Counted from the stretch's first letter, positions 25,810 through 33,797 are shown. The stretch is DNA of 64,000 nt from Bradyrhizobium sp. BRP22 (GCF_020194175.1 NZ_JADYVX010000004.1:186001-250000), one strand, 5' to 3'. Program-made: numbers and translations. The notes: generated by a model from the sequence alone, not told the origin.

Positions 25810-27357
25810 ATGAACGTGCGGGATGAGTATACGCAATCGCTCTGGATGGATGTCCCGGTGGTCGAAGCCCCCAGTCTGTCGGGATCCGAGCGGGCGGACG
25901 TGGTCGTGGTGGGTTCGGGGATCGCAGGGCTATCGGTGGCCTATGAGCTTGTTAGCCGCGGGCGCTCCGTGATCGTGCTGGATCGCGGCAGCATCGGCAG
26001 CGGCATGACGGCGCGCACGACCGCGCATCTCGCCACGGCGCTGGACGACTATTACAAGGAGCTGGTGAGCGTGCGCGGCGAGGAATGTGCGCGGCTCTAC
26101 TACCAGAGCGTCATGGCCTCGATCAGCCGCGCCGAAGCGATCCAGGATCTCGAATATATCGATTGCGATTTCTGCAGGGTCGACGGTCTCTGGGTGCCGG
26201 CTCCGGAGACGCCGAGTTCTCTGCTGGACGAGGAACTCGAGTGCTGCCAGCGGCTTGGCATTCCCGTCGAGAACCGCCAGACGGCGACGCCCTTCCACTC
26301 CGAGGGTATGGTGCGATCGCTACGATTTCCCGGGCAGGCGCGCTTTCATCCCACGAAATATCTCGCCGGGCTGGCCCGCGCCCTGCAGCGCGCTGGCGCA
26401 AAACTTTACGCTGACAGCTGCGTCGAGAGCATCGAGCACAAGCGGGACGAGGTCGTGGTGAAAGTGTCGTCCGGGCACGAGGTGCGGGCGACTGACGTGG
26501 TCGTCGCAACCAACTCTCCGGTCAACCTTGAAGTCGCTATCCACACCAAACAGGCGCCCTATCGCACTTATGTCATCGCGGCGAAGCTGCCGGGCGGCGT
26601 GCTGGTCGACGCGCTCTATTGGGATACGCTCGAGCCCTACCATTATGTCCGCCTGCAGCCGCTCTCTACCGACGAGGTGCTCGTGATCATCGGCGGTGAA
26701 GACCACAAGTCCGGCGAGGCCGATGACGGCGAAGAACGCTTTGCGGCGCTGGAGCACTGGGCGCGCGCACGATTGCCAGACATGGGCGCGATAACCCATC
26801 GCTGGTCGGGACAAGTCATGGAGCCGACAGATTTCGTCGGGTTCATCGGCCGCTCGCCGGACGAAGAGCATGTTTTCATCGTCAGCGGCGATTCCGGACA
26901 AGGCATCACCAACGGCCTCGTTGCCGGCATCCTGATCGCGGACCTGATAACTACGGGCTCCAGTGCGTGGGAGGACATCTATTCGCCGGCACGGAAAGTC
27001 CACAAGAACATCGGTGAATACATCAGCGAGAACATCACACCGTTGAAGAATTTCGCGGAGTATCTTTCGGCGGACGAAATCGCTTCCGTCGAGCGGTTGC
27101 GGCCAGGCGAGGGCTGCCTGGTGCGTAGCGGACTGCAAAAGGTCGCCGCATGCCGGGACCAGGCAGGACAGCTGCATCTGCGTTCTGCCAGCTGCACGCA
27201 TCTGGGGTGCGTTGTGCACTGGAATTCGGTGGAGCAATGTTGGGATTGCTCGTGTCACGGATCGCAGTTCGCGCCCGATGGCACCGCGCTCAATGGACCG
27301 GCAGTATCCCCGCTTGCAGACCTCGAGAAGCCGGCGCACCACGAGGCCGCGGAATAG
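25810..27357 (+). CDS. FAD-dependent oxidoreductase with C-terminal Rieske [2Fe-2S] domain
   Basis: 515 residues from ATG 25810. Residues 28-400 form a DAO-type FAD domain (VVVVGSGIAGLSVAYELVSRGRSVIVLDRG; FIVSGDSGQGITNGLVAGILIADLI). The last 80 residues are a Rieske domain with ligands in CTHLGC and CDWS-type CSCHGSQF. The domain order is that of known stress-associated FAD-Rieske proteins of unknown substrate. The Rieske centre would pass electrons to or from FAD. Immediately upstream is a perfect EcfG promoter. Confidence 0.87.
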   Translation: MNVRDEYTQSLWMDVPVVEAPSLSGSERADVVVVGSGIAGLSVAYELVSRGRSVIVLDRGSIGSGMTARTTAHLATALDDYYKELVSVRGEECARLYYQSVMASISRAEAIQDLEYIDCDFCRVDGLWVPAPETPSSLLDEELECCQRLGIPVENRQTATPFHSEGMVRSLRFPGQARFHPTKYLAGLARALQRAGAKLYADSCVESIEHKRDEVVVKVSSGHEVRATDVVVATNSPVNLEVAIHTKQAPYRTYVIAAKLPGGVLVDALYWDTLEPYHYVRLQPLSTDEVLVIIGGEDHKSGEADDGEERFAALEHWARARLPDMGAITHRWSGQVMEPTDFVGFIGRSPDEEHVFIVSGDSGQGITNGLVAGILIADLITTGSSAWEDIYSPARKVHKNIGEYISENITPLKNFAEYLSADEIASVERLRPGEGCLVRSGLQKVAACRDQAGQLHLRSASCTHLGCVVHWNSVEQCWDCSCHGSQFAPDGTALNGPAVSPLADLEKPAHHEAAE

Positions 27358-27449
27358 CTCCGATTGGCCGCCGTATGCCTGCTCGCACTGATGATGGCTC
27401 GTTGCTCCTGCCATTTGTCAGGCGCCAAGGGCGGATGTACCCCTTAGTG

Positions 27450-27474
27450 AAAGGCCCTCGGAAACGGGCCTTTT
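27450..27474 (+). terminator. Rho-independent terminator of the FAD-Rieske gene
   Basis: Stem AAAGGCCC / GGGCCTTT with an 8-base loop and a short T-run, 92 bp after the stop codon. Confidence 0.75.
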
Positions 27475-27570
27475 CATGTTGCTTCCAAGCGAATGATTCG
27501 ATGACAGCCACACTCATGGACATTGGAGGAAAGGCGCTGTTGGGTCGTGTCACAAACAAGGAGGAAGCTA

Positions 27571-28053
27571 TGCCGGGCCAGAAAGACACTTGAAGACCTC
27601 TTCCTGGAGACCCTCAATACGCCGAAAGGAAGATACTCGTTGCGTTGCCAAAAATGGCAAAAGCTGCGAATTTTGACCACCTGCGCGATGCCTTTGAAAA
27701 ACATGCCGGCGAGACAGAGGGACAAATCCAGCGGCTGCGGCGAGTTTTCAAATTGATGAAGCAGACTCCCAAGGGGGAAAACCTGCCCTGCTATCCTGGG
27801 GCTGGTTGAGGAGGGCGAAGAAGTGATGGAGGATTTCGAAGATTCTCCGGCGCTGGACGCGGGCCTTCTCTCGGGTGCTCAGGCGGTCGAGCATTACGAA
27901 ATATCGCGATACGGCACGTTGATTGCGTGGGCTGAACAATTGGGCATGAAGCAGGCGGTTCAGCTCCTCGAGCAGACGCTTGAGGAAGAAAAGAAAACCG
28001 ACGCCGCGTTGAACAAGCTGGCCGAAGCCGCGATCAATCGGAAGACGGCTTAG
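27571..28053 (+). pseudogene. Decayed DUF892 (YciE-like) gene with frameshifts
   Basis: GGAGGAAGCT precedes ATG 27571. Reading on, the protein hops frames: KTLEDLFLETL, then YAERKILVALPKMAKAANFDHLRDAFEKHAGETEGQIQRL...KQTPKG, then GLVEEGEEVMEDFEDSPALDAGLLSGAQAVEHYEISRYGTL...EEEKKTDAALNKLA to the stop at 28053. Together they cover a full DUF892 domain, with shifts near 27583, 27617 and 27780. The last segment alone is open as an ORF of 76 residues. A homologous domain is intact in the catalase fusion. Confidence 0.8.
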
Positions 28054-28170
28054 CGGCAGTCAGCCGACACGCTCGTTGGAGCATTGGCGCTACATCGCGG
28101 TGTACGCGGTCTTCACAATGAAGCCACCGCCGCCTGATCGGTTCAACCGCCAGCGGCAGCAAGAGGCGGA

Positions 28171-28194
28171 GGGAGCCGCCTGGCAGCGGCTCCC
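28171..28194. terminator. Bidirectional terminator hairpin
   Basis: GGGAGCCGC / GCGGCTCCC, 9-bp perfect stem with a 6-base loop, between the decayed DUF892 gene and the convergent DUF4142 gene. Confidence 0.7.
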
Positions 28195-28200
28195 TTTCAG

Positions 28201-28761
28201 CTATTTCTTGCCTTCGCCGACCGTCGGTGCGGGCTTGTTGTCGAGATTCTGCGCCATCTCAAGGTGATGCTTTAGCGCGGGCAAGGTTGTGCCGGCCCAA
28301 TCCTTCAGTTCCGAGTTGTCGCCCCCCTTTGCATAACGCTCGAACAGGTCGACGGCATCCTTATGAGCGCTGACCTGCATCGAATTGAACTCGGAGCTGA
28401 AATCGTTACCGTTGGCACCCTTGAGTTTGTCGAGCTTGCTTTGATGCGATGAATCGAGAGCGCTGGGCAATTCGGCTTTCACTTTGCCACTGGTGACAAG
28501 TCCCTTCAGCTCAGTGCTGGTTTTAGTGTGATCCGTTACCATTTGGGAAGCGAAGGTCTTCTCCGCTGCATTTCCCTTCTGTTGTGCGAGCTTGTTGGAC
28601 TCGATCTCAAACATGTCCGATATCGCGACCTGCTTGACAAAATCCACCGTCGAGGGGCTGACCCCGAGTACGGAATTGACGCCGGTCTTCTCGCTGACTG
28701 ATTGGGCCAGTGCCGGCGTCGCCAGCAAAATGCACGCCATTGCTATTATGGTGGGTCTCAT
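28201..28761 (-). CDS. DUF4142 exported protein
   Basis: Start at ATG 28761 (GGAG six bases upstream); an ATG 12 bases earlier is in frame. A signal peptide MRPTIIAMACILLATPALAQ is followed by the DUF4142 helical bundle: DFVKQVAISDMFEIESNKLAQQKG, FASQMVTDHTKTSTELKGL and DLFERYAKGGDNSELKDWAGTTLPALKHHLEMAQNL. Periplasmic ferritin-like bundle, often induced by stress; molecular role unknown. 186 residues. Confidence 0.87.
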   Translation of the reverse strand: MRPTIIAMACILLATPALAQSVSEKTGVNSVLGVSPSTVDFVKQVAISDMFEIESNKLAQQKGNAAEKTFASQMVTDHTKTSTELKGLVTSGKVKAELPSALDSSHQSKLDKLKGANGNDFSSEFNSMQVSAHKDAVDLFERYAKGGDNSELKDWAGTTLPALKHHLEMAQNLDNKPAPTVGEGKK

Positions 28762-28954
28762 GTGTATCTCCATCAGCTTGCGGTCTTGCAGTTGACGTCC
28801 TTGCGGAGCGCCATGGTGTGAGTTGGTGTCGCCGCCTTTCCTCGGCGAATTTGGCGGGGAGGAATCGGACGACGTCGTCGTGGCTGAGCTCTCAAGGCGA
28901 TTAAGTCGTAGCGGCGACCGGCCATAACAGAAGCCCGCCAGATAAGCTAAGCGG

Positions 28955-29569
28955 TCAAGTCACCGGTCTTGCTGCATCTTCGACCGCTCGTGCGGTGGTT
29001 GCCATTCCGGCGGCATAGGCAGCCCCGGCGCCCAACAGAAGCGCGCAGAAACTGGCAAGCATGGCATAGGCGAGGTGCCTGCGCGCCTCCTCCATTTGAG
29101 CTTGCGTTCCCGGCCTGCTCGTCGAGCCCACTGTTTCACGCGTCGGATTGTTCGAATAATATGCGATGCGGGCGTTCGCCGCATAACTTGGGCCGGCGAG
29201 GTTGCCCGCGATGCTGCCAGCCGAAGCAGGTATCATCGCTGCTGCCGCCACCACGACGACGGTCGCGACCGCCCACGCTCCCAAGGCATGTCCGACACGC
29301 CCCAAACCGCTCTGATCAGGCGAGTTCGCGGCTGCGATGGCGCCGCCGATGAAGGCGGCAATGATGCCCGAAACGGCCCACCAGACGAAGGCGGGCCAGC
29401 CAGCGCTCGCAGGCGCGGAGGCGGCGGTGGCAGTGTCGATGGCGAGCAGGCCAATGCCAAAGCCCAGCATGGTCAAGAGGATTTGGACGACCAATGAAGC
29501 AAATACGCCCGCCAGGACAGGTGACCAGGTCCAGGCGAAGAAAGCGTGCGGTACCGCGCGTGTAGCCAT
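28955..29569 (-). CDS. Multi-pass membrane protein of unknown function
   Basis: ATG 29569 with GAGGAG seven bases upstream; 204 residues. Four to five membrane segments: VLAGVFASLVVQILLTMLGFGIGLLAI, WPAFVWWAVSGIIAAFIGGAIAA, GALGAWAVATVVVVAAAAMIPA and LAYAMLASFCALLLGAGAAYAAGM. The loop before the last helix contains TRETVGSTSRPGTQAQMEEARRHLAY. I recognise this as a type common in Bradyrhizobium and Methylobacterium but know no function. Confidence 0.72.
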   Translation of the reverse strand: MATRAVPHAFFAWTWSPVLAGVFASLVVQILLTMLGFGIGLLAIDTATAASAPASAGWPAFVWWAVSGIIAAFIGGAIAAANSPDQSGLGRVGHALGAWAVATVVVVAAAAMIPASAGSIAGNLAGPSYAANARIAYYSNNPTRETVGSTSRPGTQAQMEEARRHLAYAMLASFCALLLGAGAAYAAGMATTARAVEDAARPVT

Positions 29570-29684
29570 GTTTATCTCCTCAAATACGATTTGGGATTCA
29601 AGATCAAATTCACACGTAAGTTCCAATCCGTTGGAACCGCGGACCTGGTTGAGGCTTGATGCCTAGAAAGGAGGAGGATTGACC

Positions 29685-29768
29685 ATGACATTCGGCAGAG
29701 GCGCCCTATTGTGGCTCTTGGGCATCCCGCTCCCCGTCATCCTGCTGCTCGCGCTGTTCTGGCGTTAG
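29685..29768 (+). CDS. 27-residue single-helix membrane peptide
   Basis: GGAGGAGGATTGACC precedes ATG 29685. The product MTFGRGALLWLLGIPLPVI continues LLLALFWR: one hydrophobic helix with basic ends. The strong ribosome-binding site and similarity to recurring short rhizobial peptides of the MTxGRGxLLWLLGxPLP type support it. Too short for usual ORF callers. Confidence 0.65.
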   Translation: MTFGRGALLWLLGIPLPVILLLALFWR

Positions 29769-30178
29769 CGGTCGCAGGTGAACTCGAGGTCCACCGCTAA
29801 CCTGGTAGCGGGACGTACTATCTTGCGCGAAAACCGGTCGGTGAGTTGATGCTGTCGAGTTCAAGCGGACTGTTGCGCATAGACTGCAAAGGCGAAAGGC
29901 CCCGCCCGTCCTAAAGAGAGTGTGGGACTGCGCAGAGCCGTCCCACGATTTGGGGATCTCTGACGACGTTGCGACGAGCAAGCTTGAGGCGTTCGGCAAG
30001 AGGGGAAATTAATGGCCCCCCGTCAAGGAAGGTGAGGCGCGGTCGGTCTCTCAGCCGCCGGCGCCTACCGATCGTGCGCCAACCGGCGAATTGGGGAGAA
30101 TACTGCGTTTGACGCATTCGCGAACCGTCCAATTCAACCCAGGTCCAGCGGGGCGGAGATACGGACGGTGGCGGCGGC
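29769..30178. other. Gene-free 410 bp
   Basis: A hairpin GTGGGAC / GTCCCAC lies at about 29923-29947. Minus-strand frames here are Arg/Pro-rich shadows. Nothing else was recognised. Confidence 0.45.
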
Positions 30179-30365
30179 TCAATGGAGCCGCGCACGGAGT
30201 TTCTCCCGTAGATCGTTCGCGTATTCCTCGAGGGCTTGACGGGCCTCCTCCAAGCGCGGCTGGCAATGATTGCAGATGTTTCCCGCGCAGCAGATGCCGA
30301 CCGAATGTCCTTGAAAGAAGCTGCCGGCGCACGGCGCGGTCGGCCGACGGCTTGAACCACTTCAT
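30179..30365 (-). pseudogene. Possible frameshifted small Cys-rich protein
   Basis: From ATG 30365 the frame begins MKWFKPSADRAVRRQ, a natural-looking start. A different frame then reads GHSVGICCAGNICNHCQPRLEEARQALEEYANDLREKLRARLH and stops at 30179. The second part has a compact CC...C..HC cluster and an amphipathic helix. One indel around 30310-30320 would join them. The call is tentative. Confidence 0.35.
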
Positions 30366-30738
30366 CGTATGAGCCGCGCCTCGTACTGGCGATTGCTAGA
30401 AACTGAGCCGTATCTCCGTTATTTCAAGATGCATGCCCGCGAAGTGAGTCCGACTGCGCAGAGGAGCAGTCGCCGCATGTGAAATCATGGGGGGCCGCGA
30501 TACGCCGGCGGAGCGCGATCCTGTTCGTCGTGTGCCCCCGCGTCAATGGCAGTTGGCCTACCCACGGCGTTCCGAATTCTCGTTTGGGAGCCCCGAACAA
30601 CACTCACCGCCGGCGATTGGCTTTCTTAACCATGTCAGAGGGGGTGGCGCGCGACGGTGATACCTTAGCCTGCCGTCCAAGAAACGTATCCGGGGGTCGT
30701 TGTCCTGAAGGATTTCACCGACTCCGTGATGCACTGAG
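30366..30738. other. Gene-free 373 bp
   Basis: Only a low-quality ORF (30479-30742) is present, without a ribosome-binding site or recognisable motif. Nothing else seen. Confidence 0.45.
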
Positions 30739-30945
30739 GTGAAATTTCGATGGTGCTGCGAAGAGCCGGATCATTGGACGGTTCATGCTCGTCTCTCAGA
30801 CCAGATGATTGAGTTCCATGCGGTAGATTACCCCGAAACCTCGCAGGAAAAAGCGAGGAACCAAGAACTTGAAACCCTGATGGGAACGGTCTTCCTTGTC
30901 GGGCTTTGTCGTCCCGAGGGAAACAACGGTGAGGTGGACGGATAA
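30739..30945 (+). CDS. Small hypothetical ORF overlapping the response-regulator start
   Basis: 68 residues from GTG 30739: MKFRWCCEEPDHWTVHARLSDQMIEFHAVDYPETSQEKARNQELETLMGTVFLVGL. Its TAA shares one base with the ATG of the next gene, a typical coupling geometry. There is no recognised family and only a weak upstream site, so it may be spurious. Confidence 0.35.
   Translation: MKFRWCCEEPDHWTVHARLSDQMIEFHAVDYPETSQEKARNQELETLMGTVFLVGLCRPEGNNGEVDG
30883..30907 (+). promoter_or_regulatory. Near-consensus EcfG-type promoter for the response regulator
   Basis: GGAAC, 16 bases, CTTT, one mismatch, 37 bp before ATG 30945. Confidence 0.35.
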
Positions 30946-31331
30946 TGCATCAGCCATCCCTAGCAGGTTGCCGCATCCTCATCATCGAGGACGAATATTT
31001 CCTCGGCGATGACCTGGCCAATGCGCTTCGGTCGCTTGGCGCTCATGTAATCGGTCCGGTCCCTGATCTCGACGAGGCTATGGCAGAAGGACATGACGGC
31101 TTCGATGTCGCGATTGTCGATATTAACCTGCGTGGAACCTCAGCCTATCCCATAGCGGACAAACTCATGCGCGTTGGGAAGCCATTCATTTTTGCGACCG
31201 GGTATAGTGCCGACTATCTGCCCGATCGTTTCCACCACATCCATCGATGTGAGAAGCCTTACGACCTTGAGAATATCACGACCTCTCTTGGTGCGCTGTG
31301 CATAGCGCATCAATCGCGTGTTGCCGCTTGA
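30945..31331 (+). CDS. Single-domain response regulator
   Basis: 128 residues, receiver domain only: acidic pocket ILIIEDEYFLGDDL, phosphoacceptor in VAIVDINLRG (Asp about residue 49), Thr in FIFATGYSAD and Lys in RCEKPYDLENI. There is no output domain. The IEDExFLxxDL...DxNLxG...KP style is that of receivers paired with HWE or HisKA2 kinases in rhizobia, including proteins modulating the general stress response. It probably acts as a phosphate shuttle or sink; the partner is unknown. Confidence 0.85.
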   Translation: MHQPSLAGCRILIIEDEYFLGDDLANALRSLGAHVIGPVPDLDEAMAEGHDGFDVAIVDINLRGTSAYPIADKLMRVGKPFIFATGYSADYLPDRFHHIHRCEKPYDLENITTSLGALCIAHQSRVAA

Positions 31332-31575
31332 GACTGTCGCGGGTGGGCACTTCCGAGCAGGCACCTGCGCCGTAAGCTAGCATGCCATCGATGGCGGCTA
31401 GCGTGTTGTCAGGCGAAAAACCGAAGCGGAGCACAAGGCAGGATTCGCAAATGGAAGGAGCTGTGGTTTTTCCGAATTGAACGATAAGTTGTTTGCTTCG
31501 TGATTAAAAATCGAACGCGAAGACTCAAGTGCGGCCAGCGCGCAGCTGATCGCTTCGTTTGAAGCTTGCCGAAAC

Positions 31576-31953
31576 TTACTTCGGAAATAGCTTGTCCCGG
31601 ATGTAGCGCGAAGTCGGTGTGAGCTTGAGTCGTCGCAGCTTGCACCAAGCCGCTTTGTCGATTTCCTTTTTATCTCCAATCTTCAGTCGGCCAATTGCCG
31701 TTTTCGTCAAGAAGATCGCATCGCTCATTTTCCGCCCCGAACGACGGTCTTTTCTTTTTATTTCCTGCCAGAGCTTCAACGGGCCGAGCTTTAGCTTTGG
31801 CAATTCTTCCTTAATCTCGCGGCGCAGGCACTTCCGTTCGCTCTCGCCGACATGCCTTCGGCCGCCAGGAAACATCCAGAGCTTGTCGCGCCGCCGCCTG
31901 ACCAGCAGCACACGCCCGTTCTTTGTGGCGACAAGTTTCGATGATTTTACCAT
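31576..31953 (-). CDS. Nudix hydrolase
   Basis: 125 residues. The Nudix box is complete: GRRHVGESERKCLRREIKEEL matches Gx5Ex7REUxEE. It opens VKSSKLVATKNGRVLLVRRRRDKLWMFPGG, typical of small NTP or nucleoside-diphosphate derivative hydrolases. It is strikingly lysine-rich at the C-terminal end and lower in GC than its neighbours, in line with acquired DNA. The substrate is unknown. Confidence 0.85.
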   Translation of the reverse strand: MVKSSKLVATKNGRVLLVRRRRDKLWMFPGGRRHVGESERKCLRREIKEELPKLKLGPLKLWQEIKRKDRRSGRKMSDAIFLTKTAIGRLKIGDKKEIDKAAWCKLRRLKLTPTSRYIRDKLFPK

Positions 31954-32164
31954 GTTACAGCGAACCGATTTGCCAAACTTCGATAATTTAGATCGCTCAG
32001 TCCGACCTGCAACGATGAGTGTTGCTGCTGGCCAGTTCTGCAGCTATGACCGCACCGGCGTCCAAACGGCGACAAAATCGATGAGCTTGCTTACGCAAAC
32101 AAGCCAAGGCCGGGCTGCGCACCGAACCGGAGCGCGCGCACCATTTTGTAGGATAAAGGGAAAT

Positions 32165-32216
32165 TGGCGCACCCAACACGATTCGAACGTGTGACCTTTG
32201 CCTTCGGAGGGCAGCG
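32165..32216 (-). repeat. tRNA-Arg(CCG) 3' half fragment
   Basis: Read on the minus strand: the anticodon arm TGCCCTCCGAAGGCA (anticodon CCG), then a T arm CACACG-TTCGAAT-CGTGT and acceptor TGGGTGC-G-CCA. The D arm and 5' acceptor strand do not follow, so this is a 3' half only, as left by integration at a tRNA gene. Confidence 0.65.
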
Positions 32217-32654
32217 GTCAGGAGCGCAGACGATCTCTTGGTTACGGCGTATGTACGCGCGGCGGTTTATCTCAGGCGACCAAGGGCAACGCGTCGCAAA
32301 AGCGTTGCGAAATCGATCCGCTTTCCGGCACACATGCACAAGCGTTCGACGACTATCACATGAGCTTGCCGCCTCAACCAGCCTGATGATAAGAGAGTCA
32401 AGCTGCGCGCGTCCCTTGTCGGCATCGACTTCTTGGGATCGAAACAGTTCCGATCAGCCCAATGCTGCACCAGCGTGCGCGAGCCGAAAAGCGCGAGCGG
32501 TCCGTCGCTCATGTCGAATGTCGGTCGCTCGGCGCGGCAGTCGAGATTGATCAGATCTGCTTTGGGTTGGCACCCGCGCCATCATTCTTGTGGGCCATCT
32601 GCTCGATTCCGTTGTTCGGAATAGCGAAATTCGCCGCGGCGCGTTTTGGCTTGG

Positions 32655-32677
32655 CGATACCAGCAAAAATACCAGCA
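32655..32677. repeat. Second island-end direct repeat, right copy
   Basis: CGATACCAGCAAAAATACCA then GCA; 22 of 23 bases equal 11619-11641. Confidence 0.65.
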
Positions 32678-32794
32678 ACGTGGACCGCTGCGGTGAGCTT
32701 TTGCTTGAATTTTCAATTCGTCGCGACAACTTTCCGGGAAAATCCGGAATCGAACCAGCGTCTTAAGTTATTGTTATCATTAGTGTTTTTTACG

Positions 32795-32809
32795 TGGTGC
32801 CCCTGGCCG
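32795..32809. repeat. Right attachment-site repeat, within tRNA-Leu
   Basis: TGGTGCCCCTGGCCG, identical to 11545-11559; it is the 3' terminus of the tRNA-Leu gene on the minus strand. Confidence 0.8.
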
Positions 32810-32879
32810 GAATCGAACCAGCACTCCTTGCGGAACTCGATTTTGAGTCGAGCGCGTCTACCAGTTCCGCCACAGGGGC
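32795..32879 (-). tRNA. tRNA-Leu (anticodon CAA)
   Basis: 85 bases on the minus strand. Acceptor GCCCCTG pairs with CAGGGGC, followed by A and an encoded CCA. The D arm is GGCGGAACTGGTAGACGC, the anticodon arm CTCGA-CTCAAAA-TCGAG with CAA, there is a long class II variable arm (TTCCGCAAGGAGT), and the T arm is GCTGG-TTCGATT-CCGGC. Fully paired and intact. It served as the integration site of the island on its 3' side. Confidence 0.95.
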
Positions 32880-33030
32880 ATTCGCCCCATCAGCCGCAAG
32901 GCTGGCGTCGCGAAGCGGGCGGAATATAGCGGGCGGGGTGGTGGGGTCAACCCGCGCGGTTTTGATCCGGATGCCGCTCGACAGCGGCGGATCCAGGGGA
33001 TACCACCTTGGTATTGCAGGAGCTTTAGCC

Positions 33031-33567
33031 GTGACGCTCGCGACCGCCAATCCGCTGTCCACACGCAATACGGCCAATCCCGCCTTCACGGCATCGGCGG
33101 CGGTGGCTGTCATCGCGGCGGCGACGCTGGCGGGAGCCTGGTTTTTCCAGCTCGTGCTGGAGATCCTGCCCTGTCCGCTCTGCCTTGAGCAGCGCTATGC
33201 CTATTATCTCGCGATCCCGCTCGGAGTCGTCGTCGCATTTGCCGCCGCCCGCAATGCGCCGCGGCCGCTGCTGCTGGCGGGGCTGACGATCCTTGCACTC
33301 GCTGCGCTCGTCAATGCCGGCCTTGGCGCCTACCACGCCGGTGTCGAGTGGGGCTTCTGGCAGGGGCCGACCGATTGCACCGGGCCGGTCGGCAATCTCG
33401 GCAGCGCCGGCACGCTGCTGCAGCGGCTGGATACGGTCAAGGTGATCCGCTGCGACGAGGTGCAGTGGCGCTTCCTTGGTCTCTCGCTCGCCGGTTACAA
33501 CGTGCTGATCTCGCTTTTGATGGCTGCCATCGCCGCCTGGGGCTTTGCGCGGACGGCGAGAATCTAA
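33031..33567 (+). CDS. dsbB: Disulfide bond formation protein DsbB
   Basis: Start at GTG 33031 with AGGAG eight bases upstream; the open frame further back crosses the tRNA and is not coding. 178 residues, four membrane helices. The first periplasmic loop has the redox pair in ILPCPLCLEQR, the second carries Cys residues in PTDCTGPVG and VIRCDEV. It re-oxidises DsbA and passes electrons to quinone in the inner membrane. A DsbA-like protein is encoded at 36817. Confidence 0.9.
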   Translation: MTLATANPLSTRNTANPAFTASAAVAVIAAATLAGAWFFQLVLEILPCPLCLEQRYAYYLAIPLGVVVAFAAARNAPRPLLLAGLTILALAALVNAGLGAYHAGVEWGFWQGPTDCTGPVGNLGSAGTLLQRLDTVKVIRCDEVQWRFLGLSLAGYNVLISLLMAAIAAWGFARTARI

Positions 33568-33751
33568 TTGCAGTCTCCGTCATTCCGGGGCGGCCTCTTG
33601 GCGCGAGCCCGGAATCCATCAGGCCACATGCGCAGGCGACGAAATGGAGTCCGGGCTCGGCCCGCTGCAATCGCCTCGCCCGGATGACACCCTCATCCCT
33701 GAGGAGCCGCGAAGCGGCGTCTCGAAGGATGGGCCGCGGGCGAGACTGGGG

Positions 33752-33797
33752 CCTCATGGGTTCGAGACGCGCCTTCGGCGCTCCTCACCATGAGGGG
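33752..33797. repeat. Dispersed CCTCATGG...CCATGAGG palindrome
   Basis: Same family as the two copies inside 2636-2775: outer CCTCATGG / CCATGAGG, inner TTCGAGACGCGCC and GGCGCTCCTCA. Confidence 0.75.

Larger units (their letters stand above)
31954..32794. other. 841-bp gene-poor right end of the island
   Basis: It contains a tRNA-Arg(CCG) 3' fragment (32165-32216) and the right copy of the island-end repeat (32655-32677). ORFs here are spurious readings across tRNA-derived sequence (for example PTRFERVTFAFGGQRS). No integrase was found. Confidence 0.6.

Noticed and set aside
32164..32550. ORF starting MAHPTRFERVTFAFGGQRS
   Set aside because: It reads through the antisense of a tRNA-Arg(CCG) fragment; similar spurious proteins arise wherever such tRNA sequences are translated.
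32794..33030. N-terminal extension of the DsbB frame (VPLAGIEPALLAELDF)
   Set aside because: This part is a translation of the tRNA-Leu gene and the spacer. The true start is GTG 33031 with a ribosome-binding site.
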